IMG/VR virus record: IMGVR_UViG_3300013132_003142
Coordinates: 1 to 47,313 of that record
Strand: one strand, 5' to 3'
Length of the DNA: 47,313 bases
From: a virus
In this document: positions 15,922 to 24,086 of the stretch, in pieces
Layout of the letters: every line of letters starts with the position of its first letter
Numbering within the stretch: position 1 is the stretch's first letter
Translations under genes and position numbers: made by a program
The notes under the pieces: model-generated
Seen by the model: the letters and a program-made list of their open reading frames with translations, nothing else
Database searches by the model: none
Told to the model about the DNA's origin: nothing

Positions 15922-16764
15922 ATGATTGATATTGTCACTGTTGTTTTTGAACAAGAAATTTCCATATTACGAGCACAGGCACAAAGCATTGCTTTAAATT
16001 GCCAACGCATTGGTATCCGCAACATCTACGTGGTGTTGAATGACACAGAAACCATTGCCGGTCAAATTGATCCTGCTTGGTGGGGACCACTGGCCAGCAA
16101 TGTGCTGATAATTCCACGCACAGCATTCTCCACACCGTTTGTGACCGATGGATGGGTCAGTCAGCAAGTACTCAAACTGCTCACCGCATCAATGAGCTAC
16201 AACACTTACTCAATGATTTTGGATGCCAAAACCTTGTTTGTGCGTGAACTGGATCCTGCCACTGTGGTGGACGAAACAGGTCGAATCCTCACAGGTAGAT
16301 GTCCCATATACCCTGTGTTCGAGCCCAGCAAAAAAATAGTAGAACAGTTGTTTGAAATTGAACTCACTGAACAACTGGGCCCTGGTGGTGTGCCATTCAT
16401 TGTACACAACGACACCGTGAGAATGATGATAGCTGAAGTTACCTTGCGCACACGCACATCATTTCCCACATGGTTCCAACAACAAGGCATGGTCACTGAA
16501 TTTATATTGTATTCAGGCTTTGTAAAATTCTTGTGCGGCAATTTGGAAGTCATGTACGACAGGCAAAACAAACTGGGCAGCATAGTAAATGTCAGTCATG
16601 ATGAAACTGTGCATTGGCTGACGAAAATAAATCAAATGAACAATCGAAACACTCTGACTGTGAGTGTGCATAGAGGCGCCTGGCTCCGACTAACTGCACA
16701 ACAACGTCAAGAATATCGAGACTTGTTGCTACAACGTGGCATAGAGGCAGCACAAGATCTATGA
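15922..16764 (+). CDS. DUF6492-like glycosyltransferase-type protein
   Basis: This 280-residue protein starts MIDIVTVVF and follows with ILRAQAQSIAL and IYVVLNDTE, a pattern typical of DUF6492, a GT-A-like family found in sugar loci. MILDAKTLFVREL near residues 98-110 occupies the DxD position. The rest has no clear second motif. It starts a run of accessory genes (deacetylase-like, SGNH-like, then a minus-strand cassette), so a role in building or editing a surface glycan is reasonable. An ACAAATA element lies 9 nt upstream of the ATG, a weak variant of the late motif. Its stop overlaps the next ATG. Confidence 0.6.
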   Translation: MIDIVTVVFEQEISILRAQAQSIALNCQRIGIRNIYVVLNDTETIAGQIDPAWWGPLASNVLIIPRTAFSTPFVTDGWVSQQVLKLLTASMSYNTYSMILDAKTLFVRELDPATVVDETGRILTGRCPIYPVFEPSKKIVEQLFEIELTEQLGPGGVPFIVHNDTVRMMIAEVTLRTRTSFPTWFQQQGMVTEFILYSGFVKFLCGNLEVMYDRQNKLGSIVNVSHDETVHWLTKINQMNNRNTLTVSVHRGAWLRLTAQQRQEYRDLLLQRGIEAAQDL

Positions 16765-17273
16765 AGGCGTTGTGTCTTGTGGCTCATCCCGATGACTGTG
16801 TGATATTTGCCTACAGCTATATCTACAATCATCCTGAGCATGACTGGACCATTGGCTATTTGACCTACACCGCTCAAGATCCGCGTGGTGCAGAAATGGC
16901 AGAATTTTGGCAACGCCGAGGCATTGGCACAGTGTTCCTGGGCTTTGAAGACCACTGGCATGACAATGAACAGAAACAATTTACTCGTTGGACAGAAGAA
17001 CGTGCAGAACGAGCCTGTTGGGCACTAGCAAAAGATTTTGACTTGGTATTGACTCATGACGAATCAGGTGACTATGGACACATACATCATGTGTTGGTAT
17101 ACAATTCTGTGCAATGGCACCCGCGTCTGGTGACATTTGCTCGCCCCGGCGAAGGCACGACATACACAGTGCCCAACAGTGCATACAGTCTGGATGAGGT
17201 GCCACGGCACGCCAACATCATTGCTGGATTTCACATCAATCAACATCAAAACAGTTACAAGGAACCCCAATGA
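16761..17273 (+). CDS. PIG-L-type deacetylase
   Basis: The protein is 170 residues, near the short end of the PIG-L/LmbE family. The metal-binding motif AHPDD sits at residues 8-12 and a downstream GHIHH (106-110) provides the other histidines, giving the expected HPDD...HxxH zinc site. Family members remove N-acetyl groups from GlcNAc-containing lipids or thiols. Here a glycan or sugar-linked substrate is likely, because the flanking genes are glycosyltransferase-like and SGNH-like. It overlaps both neighbours by 4 nt (ATGA), so it is translationally coupled. Confidence 0.75.
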   Translation: MKALCLVAHPDDCVIFAYSYIYNHPEHDWTIGYLTYTAQDPRGAEMAEFWQRRGIGTVFLGFEDHWHDNEQKQFTRWTEERAERACWALAKDFDLVLTHDESGDYGHIHHVLVYNSVQWHPRLVTFARPGEGTTYTVPNSAYSLDEVPRHANIIAGFHINQHQNSYKEPQ

Positions 17274-18076
17274 AATTAATGGTAGCAGGTTGTAGTTTTA
17301 GTGCTGTAAGCAAGTCATTGCCTGGCACTGCTTGGAGTGAAGTGTTGGCCAAGAAACTGGGTTGGGATTTGGTCAATCTAGCACGTCAGGGCTGCTCCAA
17401 TGGTGGCATACGCATACAGATAGATGAGATACGTCGCCAGCGTGCAGACTTTGCTGTGATCACTCCCACATTCTGGGACCGAATGGAAATACCTGCCAAC
17501 TCAGTGCCCTACGACTGGAATCAAAAACCCAGTTCAGGAGTGAATCCCCCACTGGAACAGCATTTGCAAAATCGTGCCCTGGGCAATGGCTACCGCAGAG
17601 AAGATGGCATACGCAATGTCAACTACGGCACAGAACCATCAAACATGATTTGCGAAACTATCTTTACTTTGGCTGAAAACTTTGATCATCCTTACAGAAT
17701 GGCTCGTATTACAAAGCAAGCACAAACAGGTGTGCGCCATTGGATTGACAGTATCTACGACAATGCTTGGAAAAAACAATGTGACGAATGGATTATGCGT
17801 GATGGCATCACAATGATGTACTTGGACGGTATCCGATTTATTGTGTGTCCCAACCTGCTGTGGCCATTTGATCCTGCAAATTCTTCACAGTGGCGTGAGG
17901 CATTTCCCAGCATTGTGCCTGACCATTACATCAATTTGGATCCTGCTCGATCCCCACAGGCCATCTGCGGCAACAATCCCTTTAAGGGCGAAGATCCTGG
18001 TTATCATTCAAGTCCAGCGGGACAAGAAATAATTGCTGAACACTTTTATCAAACTTGGTTGGATCACTTCAAGTGA
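17270..18076 (+). CDS. SGNH/GDSL-like hydrolase family protein
   Basis: The protein has 268 residues. Block I is GCSFS (8-12) with the putative nucleophile Ser; ARQGCSNGG (about 38-46) fits block II and III glycine/asparagine; YHSSPAGQEI near residue 246 provides the block V His. SGNH enzymes are esterases, or acetyl-transfer partners that act on O-acyl groups of glycans. This is one of five such proteins in the window. It overlaps the deacetylase upstream (ATGA) and collides tail-to-tail with the minus-strand gene at 18064, sharing a perfect palindrome over both stop codons. Confidence 0.6.
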   Translation: MKLMVAGCSFSAVSKSLPGTAWSEVLAKKLGWDLVNLARQGCSNGGIRIQIDEIRRQRADFAVITPTFWDRMEIPANSVPYDWNQKPSSGVNPPLEQHLQNRALGNGYRREDGIRNVNYGTEPSNMICETIFTLAENFDHPYRMARITKQAQTGVRHWIDSIYDNAWKKQCDEWIMRDGITMMYLDGIRFIVCPNLLWPFDPANSSQWREAFPSIVPDHYINLDPARSPQAICGNNPFKGEDPGYHSSPAGQEIIAEHFYQTWLDHFK

Positions 18077-18078
18077 TC
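18062..18078. terminator. Palindrome over convergent stop codons, probable bidirectional terminator
   Basis: GATCACTT-C-AAGTGATC is a perfect 8-bp inverted repeat with a 1-nt centre. On the plus strand it encodes Asp-His-Phe-Lys-stop, on the minus strand Asp-His-Leu-Lys-stop. A second imperfect hairpin (18078-18096) is followed by a T-rich tract (18097-18110), giving an intrinsic-terminator shape for the plus strand. Confidence 0.5.
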
Positions 18079-19125
18079 TACCACAAACTGTTGTAGTTCT
18101 TTTGTTTTTTCTTGTTCAAACTTGTACAGCCTATTGTGATTGTGATCTAACTTGGGTCGGAGTTTTGGCAACAGTGCAGGCAAGTCTTGCGTACACAGAT
18201 ACTGCACTTGTTCAAACGCCCGGCTCCAACGAACTACGTCATCCGGCTCGGCATCGTATGATTCATCAATGACATCACCAAATGTTTCAAACCCCCAATC
18301 ACGATACTGCTGTAAAAAATCTTGTATGGCAAACACCACAAACAGTCTGCGAGCTTGAAAACACTTGGCAGTTTTTTCAGCAGAAAGAAACACACGATCC
18401 TTGCCCAAAGTTTCACACACCACACTGAACCAAGTGCGATTGTATATTTCCCAAGGCACTAGACCGCTGACACTATTGTCCATGTCTTTTTTAACTTCCC
18501 ATGCTGAGTCCAAGTTTGGGCTCACATAAGGATACTGTAATGCAGTATTATCAAACAGCCTAGCTACACGTTCGGGTGTTGAATCAATCCAATGCCCCAC
18601 AAACAAGTCTCTGTAGGTCACAATGCTCTGTTCCAGCAAGCCTGATTGTTGTAGGCCCAGCATCACAAAGTCTCTGTGCTCTCGTCGAGCGCCTAGTAAG
18701 CATTCAAATGCATAAGCACGTTCGGCAGGAAAATCTTCTCTTGGTTGATTCCACCGCAAGAAGTTGAAACTCCAAGCTGGTCTGTAAATCACTCTTGGGT
18801 GGGGTGGTTCATCCAACCACACACCGGCTGTGTGCAACAGCCAGTTTTCTATGCCTGTGGTCCCAATCCATTCCACAAGTTCTTTTTTGCTGTGCCACTC
18901 AATGTCAGTGAACAACACAAGATCAAATTTGTGCAGCGGCAATTGCATGTATTCTGTGTTGTATTCGTGTTTGTTGGACAGACTGTAAAACACCGGCATC
19001 ACTGCAATGCGATGTGGTTGTGATAATGCAGTGTCTAAGTCTACTATTTGATCGTAGCCAAAGCCCCACTCTGTGGCCTGGTAGCCCGGGGAGAATACTT
19101 TAAGTGAGGCGTGCAAGAGTTTCAC
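18064..19125 (-). CDS. Glycosyltransferase-like protein with fucosyltransferase-like C-terminus
   Basis: The minus-strand gene encodes 353 residues. The C-terminal half carries NRTWFSVVCETLGK, VFLSAEKTAKCF and GFETFGDVIDESYD. This (S/T)EKT...GF.TF...IDESYD layout is what I associate with GT-B glycosyltransferases in phage and cyanobacterial sugar loci, similar in style to fucosyltransferases. The N-terminal half has no clear motif. It overlaps the previous minus-strand gene (19100-19984) by 26 nt, so it is translated in the same operon. Donor and acceptor are unknown. It converges on the SGNH gene at 17270. Confidence 0.6.
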   Translation of the reverse strand: MKLLHASLKVFSPGYQATEWGFGYDQIVDLDTALSQPHRIAVMPVFYSLSNKHEYNTEYMQLPLHKFDLVLFTDIEWHSKKELVEWIGTTGIENWLLHTAGVWLDEPPHPRVIYRPAWSFNFLRWNQPREDFPAERAYAFECLLGARREHRDFVMLGLQQSGLLEQSIVTYRDLFVGHWIDSTPERVARLFDNTALQYPYVSPNLDSAWEVKKDMDNSVSGLVPWEIYNRTWFSVVCETLGKDRVFLSAEKTAKCFQARRLFVVFAIQDFLQQYRDWGFETFGDVIDESYDAEPDDVVRWSRAFEQVQYLCTQDLPALLPKLRPKLDHNHNRLYKFEQEKTKELQQFVVDHLK

Positions 19126-19984
19126 GTATCTTGTCCATGTAATAATCGAACTTCACAACTTCTTTCCGTTCCCAGTCCATTTGCAAACTGCGACTCAAGT
19201 CAGGCACAGCATCACACACAGCAGTGTGATATGAAGGATCAAAGTCACCAATCTTTTCCATGTCATCATAATGATATCGGCGTTGGAACTCTTGGGTGAT
19301 GGGCCTGCGGCTCATGGTCCAGTTGCCAATGAATTCGTATTCTGAGAACCAGCGTATGAGTTCACCGTTGCCCCAGGGAGGTACAGTGGGTTCAGGCGGA
19401 CATGAGTCAATCATGGCATCCAGCCATTTCTTCTGATGTTTTTCTTCCAGGAACTTTACTAAATCGTTAAAGTCTTGTTTGAGTACAGGCACGTTTTCAC
19501 TAATAAAGCAGTGCGGGGTAAGTCTGTCAAAGCCCAGGCCGTTCTTGATGCTTTCGTAGTAGCCCCAACTGTGACGTTCATTCTCCAGCACTTGAAAATT
19601 CAACACCCCGTCCTTGATAGGTTCGTAGGGTCGGATCAGCAGACAATCACAGTCGTGCATGATCATCAAGTCATAGTTGAGATAATCAAGAAACGCAAAT
19701 TTGATGGCTTGTTGACGCAGCCAGTAGGTTCGGTAGTCGCCTTCAAACACCCAGTTGTTGACTTCAGGATAGATTCTGTAGATCTCTGAATCAGGAGCAT
19801 AGTCTAATTTGGCGGTGTCAATGCCGTACTTTTCAAACACAGGCCACAGTTCTTCCTGCGGTACAGGACTGGCAATACAAGTGCGGTCTATGCCAATGAG
19901 ATTGTTGGCAAATTCAGGTTGCAGGCTCATGATAGCATGCGGCACACGATATCGTGCTAGGTATAAAATTCTTGCTGAGGTCAT
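19100..19984 (-). CDS. DUF6492-like glycosyltransferase-type protein
   Basis: I place the start at the ATG at 19984 (294 residues), because AAGGA lies 5 nt before it; a longer reading frame would overlap the radical SAM gene. The middle reads YWLRQQAIKFAFLDYLNYDLMIMHDCDCLLIRPY, the DUF6492/GT-A pattern with a DxD-type HDCDC. It resembles the plus-strand protein at 15922 in fold prediction, though the two are clearly different genes. It sits between a radical SAM/SPASM gene and another glycosyltransferase-like gene, so the operon probably builds a modified sugar or peptide product. Confidence 0.65.
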   Translation of the reverse strand: MTSARILYLARYRVPHAIMSLQPEFANNLIGIDRTCIASPVPQEELWPVFEKYGIDTAKLDYAPDSEIYRIYPEVNNWVFEGDYRTYWLRQQAIKFAFLDYLNYDLMIMHDCDCLLIRPYEPIKDGVLNFQVLENERHSWGYYESIKNGLGFDRLTPHCFISENVPVLKQDFNDLVKFLEEKHQKKWLDAMIDSCPPEPTVPPWGNGELIRWFSEYEFIGNWTMSRRPITQEFQRRYHYDDMEKIGDFDPSYHTAVCDAVPDLSRSLQMDWERKEVVKFDYYMDKIRETLARLT

Positions 19985-19991
19985 ATTTTCC

Positions 19992-20981
19992 TTAGGTGAT
20001 TGAGCAACTGTTGACACATTGATACAGCCTACCATCGGCAATACTGCTTTTAGCCCAGGTTTGTTCCACACGTTCAAACCAGTCAAGACAATGCGCCAAA
20101 TCATATTTAAGTGCGTTGTTTTCCTCAACCAATTCTTTTGTTTGACTGTTGCCGGCATGATACATGGTTTCAGGGTAGAATCCCAGATAGCAACAAGGAT
20201 ACACTGACCCGTCTGCGGCTATGTATATTTCTTGTTTGATCTTGTGTTGACAACGTAAATTTAACTTTGCTGTATCCTTGTGACTTTGCACAGTGCGCGG
20301 ATCAAACCATGTGACATGACTTTGTATTAAATCTTTAATGTGCGGCACATGATTGCTGGAGTCTGTGCCAATCCTGTGACTGTATTCTCCTGACCTAGTG
20401 AACACCGGTCCGGAGTCTCGGCCATCGTAGATGTTTTCAAACTCAACAAATCCCAGGTCTTGGGCCAGTTGTCGGCATTCGGCTTCTTGATGTCGGTTGT
20501 GATCAAATGGTACGAAACGCCATTTGGCCCGACCGCCCGCAGCGATCAAAGCCTGTGCATTGGCTATGACTTTGTTCCAGTCTGTATCTTGACGGTACAG
20601 GGCATGAGTATCTGCCAGACCGTCCAGCGCAAATCCCACAGTGACCCGGGGCAACGCCAAACGCCGCCACCAATCTGTGTTGCGCAAACTGCCGTTGGTG
20701 TTGATGTTTACTGTGACACCATGTTCCGCAAGATACTCAACTATTTCCACAGCGTCTCGAGCCGACGCAAAGTCTCCCAGGTTGCCATTGAAGTTGACGT
20801 GTGTTAGCTGTGATATCACAGGTGCCAAAATGTGCCGGAACTGTGCAAGACTCAGTTCCACATCAGGATAACCTGAATTGTAATCCAAGCCTCGATAGTT
20901 GCGCATACACATGGGACAACGGGCATTGCACCGGGTAGTGAGTTCCACATGCACCTGGCGTATTTGGTCTAATTTTAGCAT
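19992..20981 (-). CDS. Radical SAM/SPASM-domain protein
   Basis: The protein has 329 residues. CNARCPMC (18-25) is the CxxxCxxC [4Fe-4S] site that generates the 5'-deoxyadenosyl radical, and FNGNLGD near residue 64 is the GG(E/N)P-like SAM-binding region. A C-terminal Cys group ([18 protein letters not shown], and the last CVNSC) fits a SPASM/twitch auxiliary cluster domain. Such enzymes modify peptides or sugars. It leads the minus-strand operon and is preceded by TATAAATA only 4 nt from its ATG. The substrate is unknown; a glycan-linked or peptide substrate is suggested by its partners. Confidence 0.8.
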   Translation of the reverse strand: MLKLDQIRQVHVELTTRCNARCPMCMRNYRGLDYNSGYPDVELSLAQFRHILAPVISQLTHVNFNGNLGDFASARDAVEIVEYLAEHGVTVNINTNGSLRNTDWWRRLALPRVTVGFALDGLADTHALYRQDTDWNKVIANAQALIAAGGRAKWRFVPFDHNRHQEAECRQLAQDLGFVEFENIYDGRDSGPVFTRSGEYSHRIGTDSSNHVPHIKDLIQSHVTWFDPRTVQSHKDTAKLNLRCQHKIKQEIYIAADGSVYPCCYLGFYPETMYHAGNSQTKELVEENNALKYDLAHCLDWFERVEQTWAKSSIADGRLYQCVNSCSIT

Positions 20982-20985
20982 GGGA

Positions 20986-21013
20986 TATTTATATACACAG
21001 TTTTGACTAAATA
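20986..21013. promoter_or_regulatory. Divergent pair of late-promoter motifs in a 37-bp gap
   Basis: The minus-strand TATAAATA (20993-20986) is 4 nt from the ATG of the radical SAM gene; the plus-strand CTAAATA (21007-21013) is 5 nt from the ATG at 21019. Neither gene has a Shine-Dalgarno site. Both transcription units therefore seem to start in this gap, back to back. Confidence 0.6.
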
Positions 21014-21018
21014 TATCT

Positions 21019-21321
21019 ATGCAAACTCAATACGTGCGAGTAGTATGTGACATAAGTGGCAGGTGTTCTCAACCTGCACGATATCGCGTGTATGTCAATG
21101 AAGAATTGTTCAGTGAGCGCACCTGGATCTGGAAAGACATTTATCTTGAAGAGTCTTTGCAAATACAAGCACCGTTTGGCGCTTACTTGTTGCGGTTTGA
21201 AAATGTAGATCCTGACTGTGGGAATTTCAAAATGCGCAATGTGCGAGTACAAGAAGGTCCTGGCAAGATCAAAACCTTTGATGGCAAAATATACATAGAG
21301 GTGCATGATGAGATGGCGTGA
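21019..21321 (+). CDS. Small beta-rich protein, possible carbohydrate-binding fold
   Basis: The 100-residue protein has repeated strand patterns ([52 protein letters not shown]) with short turns, compatible with a small jelly-roll. Three cysteines are present. It resembles in layout the proteins of the 4463-5432 block. A CTAAATA late motif lies 5 nt upstream, so it is expressed with virion genes; the next gene overlaps its end. The role is not known; sugar binding at a phage surface is one possibility. Confidence 0.55.
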   Translation: MQTQYVRVVCDISGRCSQPARYRVYVNEELFSERTWIWKDIYLEESLQIQAPFGAYLLRFENVDPDCGNFKMRNVRVQEGPGKIKTFDGKIYIEVHDEMA

Positions 21322-21526
21322 AATTGTAGAATCAGCATCAGCAGGCGCTACTGCATCTGGCGGTATTGCTCCTGTAAGCCAGCCCATGGGCATAACGTCA
21401 AGATCTGGCAGTTCCTTACTGACAGGTAAATATACAACTGGTTTGGACCCTACGCCGAATACACCTAAAGAATACAAGAGGAACAAGCATGCTCGCGGAC
21501 AATTTGAAAACTCTATTGGCAAGTAA
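21305..21526 (+). CDS. Small Ser/Gly-rich virion-type protein with head-leader motif
   Basis: The protein has 73 residues (ATG at 21305, or 21308 just after). [13 protein letters not shown] starts with a leader of the IxE|S form, then ASGGIAPVSQPMG and a polar, basic tail. Similar short ASAG...P proteins recur in marine phages in my memory, without known function. Its start lies 17 nt inside the preceding gene and the Dps-like gene starts 38 nt before its end. These tight overlaps suggest a single transcript with coupled translation. Confidence 0.5.
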   Translation: MMRWREIVESASAGATASGGIAPVSQPMGITSRSGSSLLTGKYTTGLDPTPNTPKEYKRNKHARGQFENSIGK

Positions 21527-21929
21527 TTTTGTCTACTACCTCAAAGCACACCAATTTCATTGGAATGTGGAAGGCTCTGATTTTGGCCAGCTACACAAAT
21601 TTTTCCAAGAAATCTACGAAGATGCCTATGGTGCGTTGGATCTGATTGCAGAATACATACGATATCTTGACGAATACGCTCCCGGCAGCCTTGAACGCTT
21701 TGCTGAACTCAGTATCATACAAGGCCAAACCAAGATACCACGTGCTCGACTCATGATTGAGGAACTGTTGGCCAACACACAACAAATGATCGACCTGCTG
21801 AACCAGTGCTTTGCTGCTGCTGAACAAGAAAGTCAACAGGGCATTGCTGACTTTGTGAGCCAGCGGCTGAGCCAACACGGCAAGTATCAATGGCAACTGC
21901 GCAGTTATCTGAAAGATCAGCGAGCATGA
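21489..21929 (+). CDS. dps: Dps-like ferritin-family protein
   Basis: The 146-residue protein has the Dps four-helix pattern and length (E. coli Dps has 167). Helix A carries AHQFHWNVEG followed by LHKFFQEIYEDAYGALDLIAE. These give the His, Asp and Glu ligands of the interfacial ferroxidase site that oxidises Fe(II) with peroxide. Dps proteins form dodecamers and can coat DNA; the DNA-binding N-terminal tail of E. coli Dps is not evident here. It has an AGAGGA Shine-Dalgarno site and lies within the virion block, overlapping its neighbours. A role in protecting phage DNA from oxidative damage is inferred. Confidence 0.85.
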   Translation: MLADNLKTLLASNFVYYLKAHQFHWNVEGSDFGQLHKFFQEIYEDAYGALDLIAEYIRYLDEYAPGSLERFAELSIIQGQTKIPRARLMIEELLANTQQMIDLLNQCFAAAEQESQQGIADFVSQRLSQHGKYQWQLRSYLKDQRA

Positions 21930-22549
21930 ACAACGACATTAGATCAATCTTGGACCGATTGGCCACAGTGGAGGGTCGACTGAGCCCTGCACAACAACGA
22001 GTGCCACAACTGCCTGCACTGTTCAAACCCCGACACATTCGTGCCCTGGGCGCAAAAACAGATCCTGCTCATCCCATGGACGGATACATGGTGGGTGATA
22101 GTGTAGAACCCCGGCGGACCGCACTTGAAGAAGCCATGGCCGAGATCGAAGAAGACATGCTGAGCAAGGTCAAAAAAGACCTAACACAATACTTGGACCG
22201 ACTTGAAAAGAAGGTGCGTGTTGACCGTGACTTGAAAGACAAAGCCAAGGATGCTGTAGAACGTGGTCAAGCCGAAGAAGACCTTGATGAATTTGCCCCA
22301 GTTGGCGGAGACGACCGCGAACCCAATGAAGAAGAAAGATTGCATCCAGTGGAAACATTTGAAATGGCTGACGGTTCATGCTTGGAATGCTATGGCGACG
22401 ATGAACAAGGGTACGAACTGAGACGGAACGGAAACAGCCTGCCCAGTCGTTTCAAAACACGCAAACATGCCAAAATGGCTGTGGACTTGTTTCGCGCTCG
22501 ACGAAAACAAAATCAAGACCTCGGCCAAGATTACATAGAAGAACGCTGA
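21926..22549 (+). CDS. Charged virion-type protein
   Basis: The start is taken at 21926, where ATGA overlaps the Dps stop (207 residues). It begins MNNDIRSILDRLATVEGRL and is strongly acidic/basic with helical parts (ALEEAMAEIEEDMLSKVKKDLTQYLDRLEKKV). A conserved-looking PQLPALFKPRHIRALG segment and a C-terminal LPSRFKTRKHAKMAVDLF module follow; the latter resembles short modules in the giant protein at 7200. A head-interior or scaffolding-type role is suggested by the charge pattern and neighbours. No enzyme motif is seen. Confidence 0.55.
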   Translation: MNNDIRSILDRLATVEGRLSPAQQRVPQLPALFKPRHIRALGAKTDPAHPMDGYMVGDSVEPRRTALEEAMAEIEEDMLSKVKKDLTQYLDRLEKKVRVDRDLKDKAKDAVERGQAEEDLDEFAPVGGDDREPNEEERLHPVETFEMADGSCLECYGDDEQGYELRRNGNSLPSRFKTRKHAKMAVDLFRARRKQNQDLGQDYIEER

Positions 22550-22550
22550 T

Positions 22551-24086
22551 ATGCTGATAAACGACTTATTCAACAATAACAAACAAGGTGTGGCGGAAGG
22601 CAGGTTTGATGAACCACTAACAGGATGGCATATTGTTTATCGTAATTCAGGTAATCCAGTTCATGCTACTCCCAGTTTTGAAACCAAAGAGCAAGCACAA
22701 AAGTATCTAATGACACGAATGTTTGCCAATCACCAAGATTACAAAGTAGTTCATACCGCAGGTGTAGGTGTGGCGGAAGGTGAAGTCATTCCATTCAAGA
22801 GGCCCCAGTCACAGACCGCAGTGTCTTGGCAAAAACTGCCCAAAGATGTATTGACCCTGGCAAATGATTGGTACTGGGCCGACTACGAAGGTGGTGGATC
22901 TGCTGCCATAATGGATCCCAAAGGGCTAGGCAGCGGATTTGCAAATCAAAAAAAATATTTGGGTGCTCAACTGCAACAACGAGGATGGGCCATTGACTTT
23001 GATGACGAATTTGAAAATGTTGTATTGAAAAACAAGCAAGGTCAAACAATTTTGTTGCCCATTGAGGATGCACAGACTTTCTCGGGCTGGGCCACGGGCA
23101 TCAATCTTGTCACAGAGCAAGGTATGGCAGAAGGCAAAGCCGATTACAACTTTGATATTGAGGATTTGAAACGCCTTGAGCAAATTAGAGATCTAGCAAC
23201 ACTAAAAGCACAAGCATTAGAATTGATCAGTAAACCCAGTGCCAAACCAATGAAACCAGAAAAAGTTGAATGGTTTAGAAATGCTCTGAATCGCATGGAC
23301 AGTCCGTTAAAAGTCATAAAGTTAATGTATGATTTGTTGCTCAGTGGCGAAGGAAAAGCCGTGGTCGGATCCAGGTCATCAATGAACCCCAACACTTATC
23401 GTCAGAGGTTTGGTGAGCAAGGCATTGTGGAAAATCAAGATTGGATGAAAGATTTAGCAGCCAAGGCCGCTGCCATGTCCAAGCCTGGCACACCATATGT
23501 GCCACCAAAGCAAGACGCTGAAAAGGCACGTCGTGATCTCACAGCACGATATCCCAACATTGATGAACTGGTCGCGGCTGCTGAAAAACGTCGTGATCCC
23601 TACTATCAATATGCCGAAGGCCCAGCCTACTATCGGGGCCGCGAAGCCGAACATGAATATCAACGACTGCGACAGATCCAACGTGTGATTCAAGGTTTGA
23701 ACGAAATGAACTTTGGCGGTGTAGGCCAAACCACAGATTCAGCCACTGGCGATATAACCACCAGTTTCAATCAAGGTCCGTTGTCTGTGTCGCAGACCAA
23801 AACGCCTGGCGGTTATACAAAACAAACTGATCAACAAGTCAACCTGGGCACAGCAACGCTGGGCGCACGAACGGTTGGACCCAACATTGGCGCAGGTCAG
23901 TTGGCTGGTACCACAACCAAGACTGCCACAAACAACATTACCGGACAGGCCAAACAACAAGTCAAAGGAGTTGGCTTTGGTGGTGCCACAGGTGCCACAG
24001 TGGGCAAAAACTACGTTGATCAATACAGCGTAAATGAAAACGTGGCACGCATGCAATATCTGGCAGGTATTCGACCAGCCCGATAA
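22551..24086 (+). CDS. Modular virion-type protein with repeated VAEG junctions
   Basis: The protein has 511 residues. It starts MLINDLFNNNKQGVAEG. The same junction motif recurs as GVGVAEGEV and QGMAEGKAD, separating a 55-residue module (WHIVYRNSG...FETKEQAQKYL), a roughly 100-residue module with WYWADYEGGGSAAIMDP, and a helical rest. The (V/M)AE|G junction resembles the T4 prohead-protease site and could be where the protein is cut. The C-terminal third is Gly/Thr/Gln-rich and low in complexity (TTTKTATNNITGQAKQQ) and ends VARMQYLAGIRPAR. By this layout it is an internal or structural polyprotein. It ends before the largest gap in this part of the window. Confidence 0.55.
   Translation: MLINDLFNNNKQGVAEGRFDEPLTGWHIVYRNSGNPVHATPSFETKEQAQKYLMTRMFANHQDYKVVHTAGVGVAEGEVIPFKRPQSQTAVSWQKLPKDVLTLANDWYWADYEGGGSAAIMDPKGLGSGFANQKKYLGAQLQQRGWAIDFDDEFENVVLKNKQGQTILLPIEDAQTFSGWATGINLVTEQGMAEGKADYNFDIEDLKRLEQIRDLATLKAQALELISKPSAKPMKPEKVEWFRNALNRMDSPLKVIKLMYDLLLSGEGKAVVGSRSSMNPNTYRQRFGEQGIVENQDWMKDLAAKAAAMSKPGTPYVPPKQDAEKARRDLTARYPNIDELVAAAEKRRDPYYQYAEGPAYYRGREAEHEYQRLRQIQRVIQGLNEMNFGGVGQTTDSATGDITTSFNQGPLSVSQTKTPGGYTKQTDQQVNLGTATLGARTVGPNIGAGQLAGTTTKTATNNITGQAKQQVKGVGFGGATGATVGKNYVDQYSVNENVARMQYLAGIRPAR
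22587..23134 (+). repeat. Three in-frame short direct repeats at module junctions
   Basis: GGTGTGGCGGAAGG occurs exactly at 22587-22600 and 22767-22780; a close variant, GGTATGGCAGAAGG, is at 23121-23134. All three are in frame and encode G(V/M)AEG. Confidence 0.7.
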
